From Oscillibacter sp. PC13 (GTDB lineage: Bacteria > Bacillota > Clostridia > Oscillospirales > Oscillospiraceae), in contig NZ_FOXE01000001.1 in NCBI RefSeq assembly GCF_900115635.1, positions 1-64,000 of the forward strand: a stretch of DNA of 64,000 nucleotides, written 5' to 3'. Shown piece after piece: positions 63,810-64,000 of this stretch (position 1 is the first letter of the stretch; each line of letters begins with the position of its first letter). Position numbers and translations under genes: made by a program. The notes below the pieces were generated by a model. It had not been told where the DNA came from and searched no databases. It saw only the letters and a program-made list of their open reading frames with translations.

Positions 63810-64000
63810 TTGAACCAGGCGTGTAAAATGCAGTAAAGGGCAATTAGAGGAAGCCTGTATTTTCAATGCTTACAGGGCTTATACGTAAAATGCCGTAAAA
63901 TGTTGAAAAAGCTGTAAGGGGTAAAAGATGGGGTAAATTTCTAAACGCACCACAACTATCCACATCTTAACCAACAAAAAATCTGGGGAAGACTTGCTGC
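63810..64000. other. Right-edge region with GTAAAATG repeats
   Basis: Units GTAAAATG at 63823-63830, 63885-63892 and 63895-63902, with related GTAAAGGG (63833), GTAAGGGG (63914), GTAAAAGATG (63921) and GTAAAT (63933). No gene. The layout resembles arm-type sites near an integrase or phage attachment region. The rest of the element would lie beyond the window. Confidence 0.4.

Noticed and set aside
63787..63850. Complete tRNA gene at the right edge
   Set aside because: The CCA end and T-loop-like bases are present but no pairing T-stem, anticodon arm or acceptor 5' strand can be built.

Overview
The window looks like chromosome from an anaerobic, endospore-forming Clostridia bacterium, most likely Oscillospiraceae (a Flavonifractor/Oscillibacter/Lawsonibacter-type genome). 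This is inferred from the GC-rich, Firmicutes-style genes with strong AGGAGG-type ribosome binding sites, a SpoVAF/GerA spore germination protein, small ferredoxins, class II fumarase, an iron-containing alcohol dehydrogenase and a type-2 ArgC. No rRNA or complete tRNA gene was found.

Layout. (1) 1-434: right end of an IS110-like insertion next to the last 30 codons of an Mrr-type nuclease gene. (2) 0.5-9 kb: a DUF2089 regulator with a small membrane protein under a palindromic operator, a dicarboxylate/amino-acid:cation symporter, an ECF sigma factor overlapping an anti-sigma-like protein with a fused M23 peptidase domain, YchF GTPase, a GNAT protein and an HtrA protease. (3) 9-20 kb: FAD dehydrogenase, 2-hydroxyacid dehydrogenase, iron alcohol dehydrogenase, MATE pump, AraC regulator, thyA-folA, malQ and a diguanylate cyclase. 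(4) 20-28.3 kb: a complete arginine operon transcribed leftward, argG-H-C-J-B-D-F, behind one promoter with a near-consensus ARG box. (5) 28.6-37.7 kb: fumC, a MalY/PatB lyase, a BlaR1/BlaI pair, and a LacI-family regulator divergent from gapA.

(6) 37.67-45.78 kb is the main accessory feature: an AT-rich integrated island of about 8.08 kb in the 3' end of gapA. A 70-bp copy of the gapA end (33 bp identical, then 3 mismatches) lies at the far side, followed by what looks like the original gapA terminator. The island carries a tyrosine integrase whose ribosome site lies inside a hairpin, a 160-nt imperfect palindrome, an SF2 (DEAH) helicase, a Cro/CI-type repressor, a three-repeat lipoprotein, an SLH-domain surface protein, a serine resolvase with nearby TTTACGAA repeats, and a protein with a HEPN-like RxxxxH motif.

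(7) 46-59 kb returns to core genes: FliB methylase, two ferredoxins, a second GGDEF protein, SpoVAF, and a pstSCAB-phoU-HD-phoB-phoR phosphate cluster with TTTACA direct repeats upstream of pstS. (8) 58.9-64 kb is a decayed accessory tail: three copies of an apparently undescribed dispersed repeat, an msrA inactivated by a deletion of about 13 nt, a ferritin-like protein, a DUF4062 protein whose C terminus runs into a repeat copy, an IS3-family transposase, and at the right edge a tRNA-3'-end-like fragment followed by GTAAAATG repeats, suggesting another integrated element starts there.
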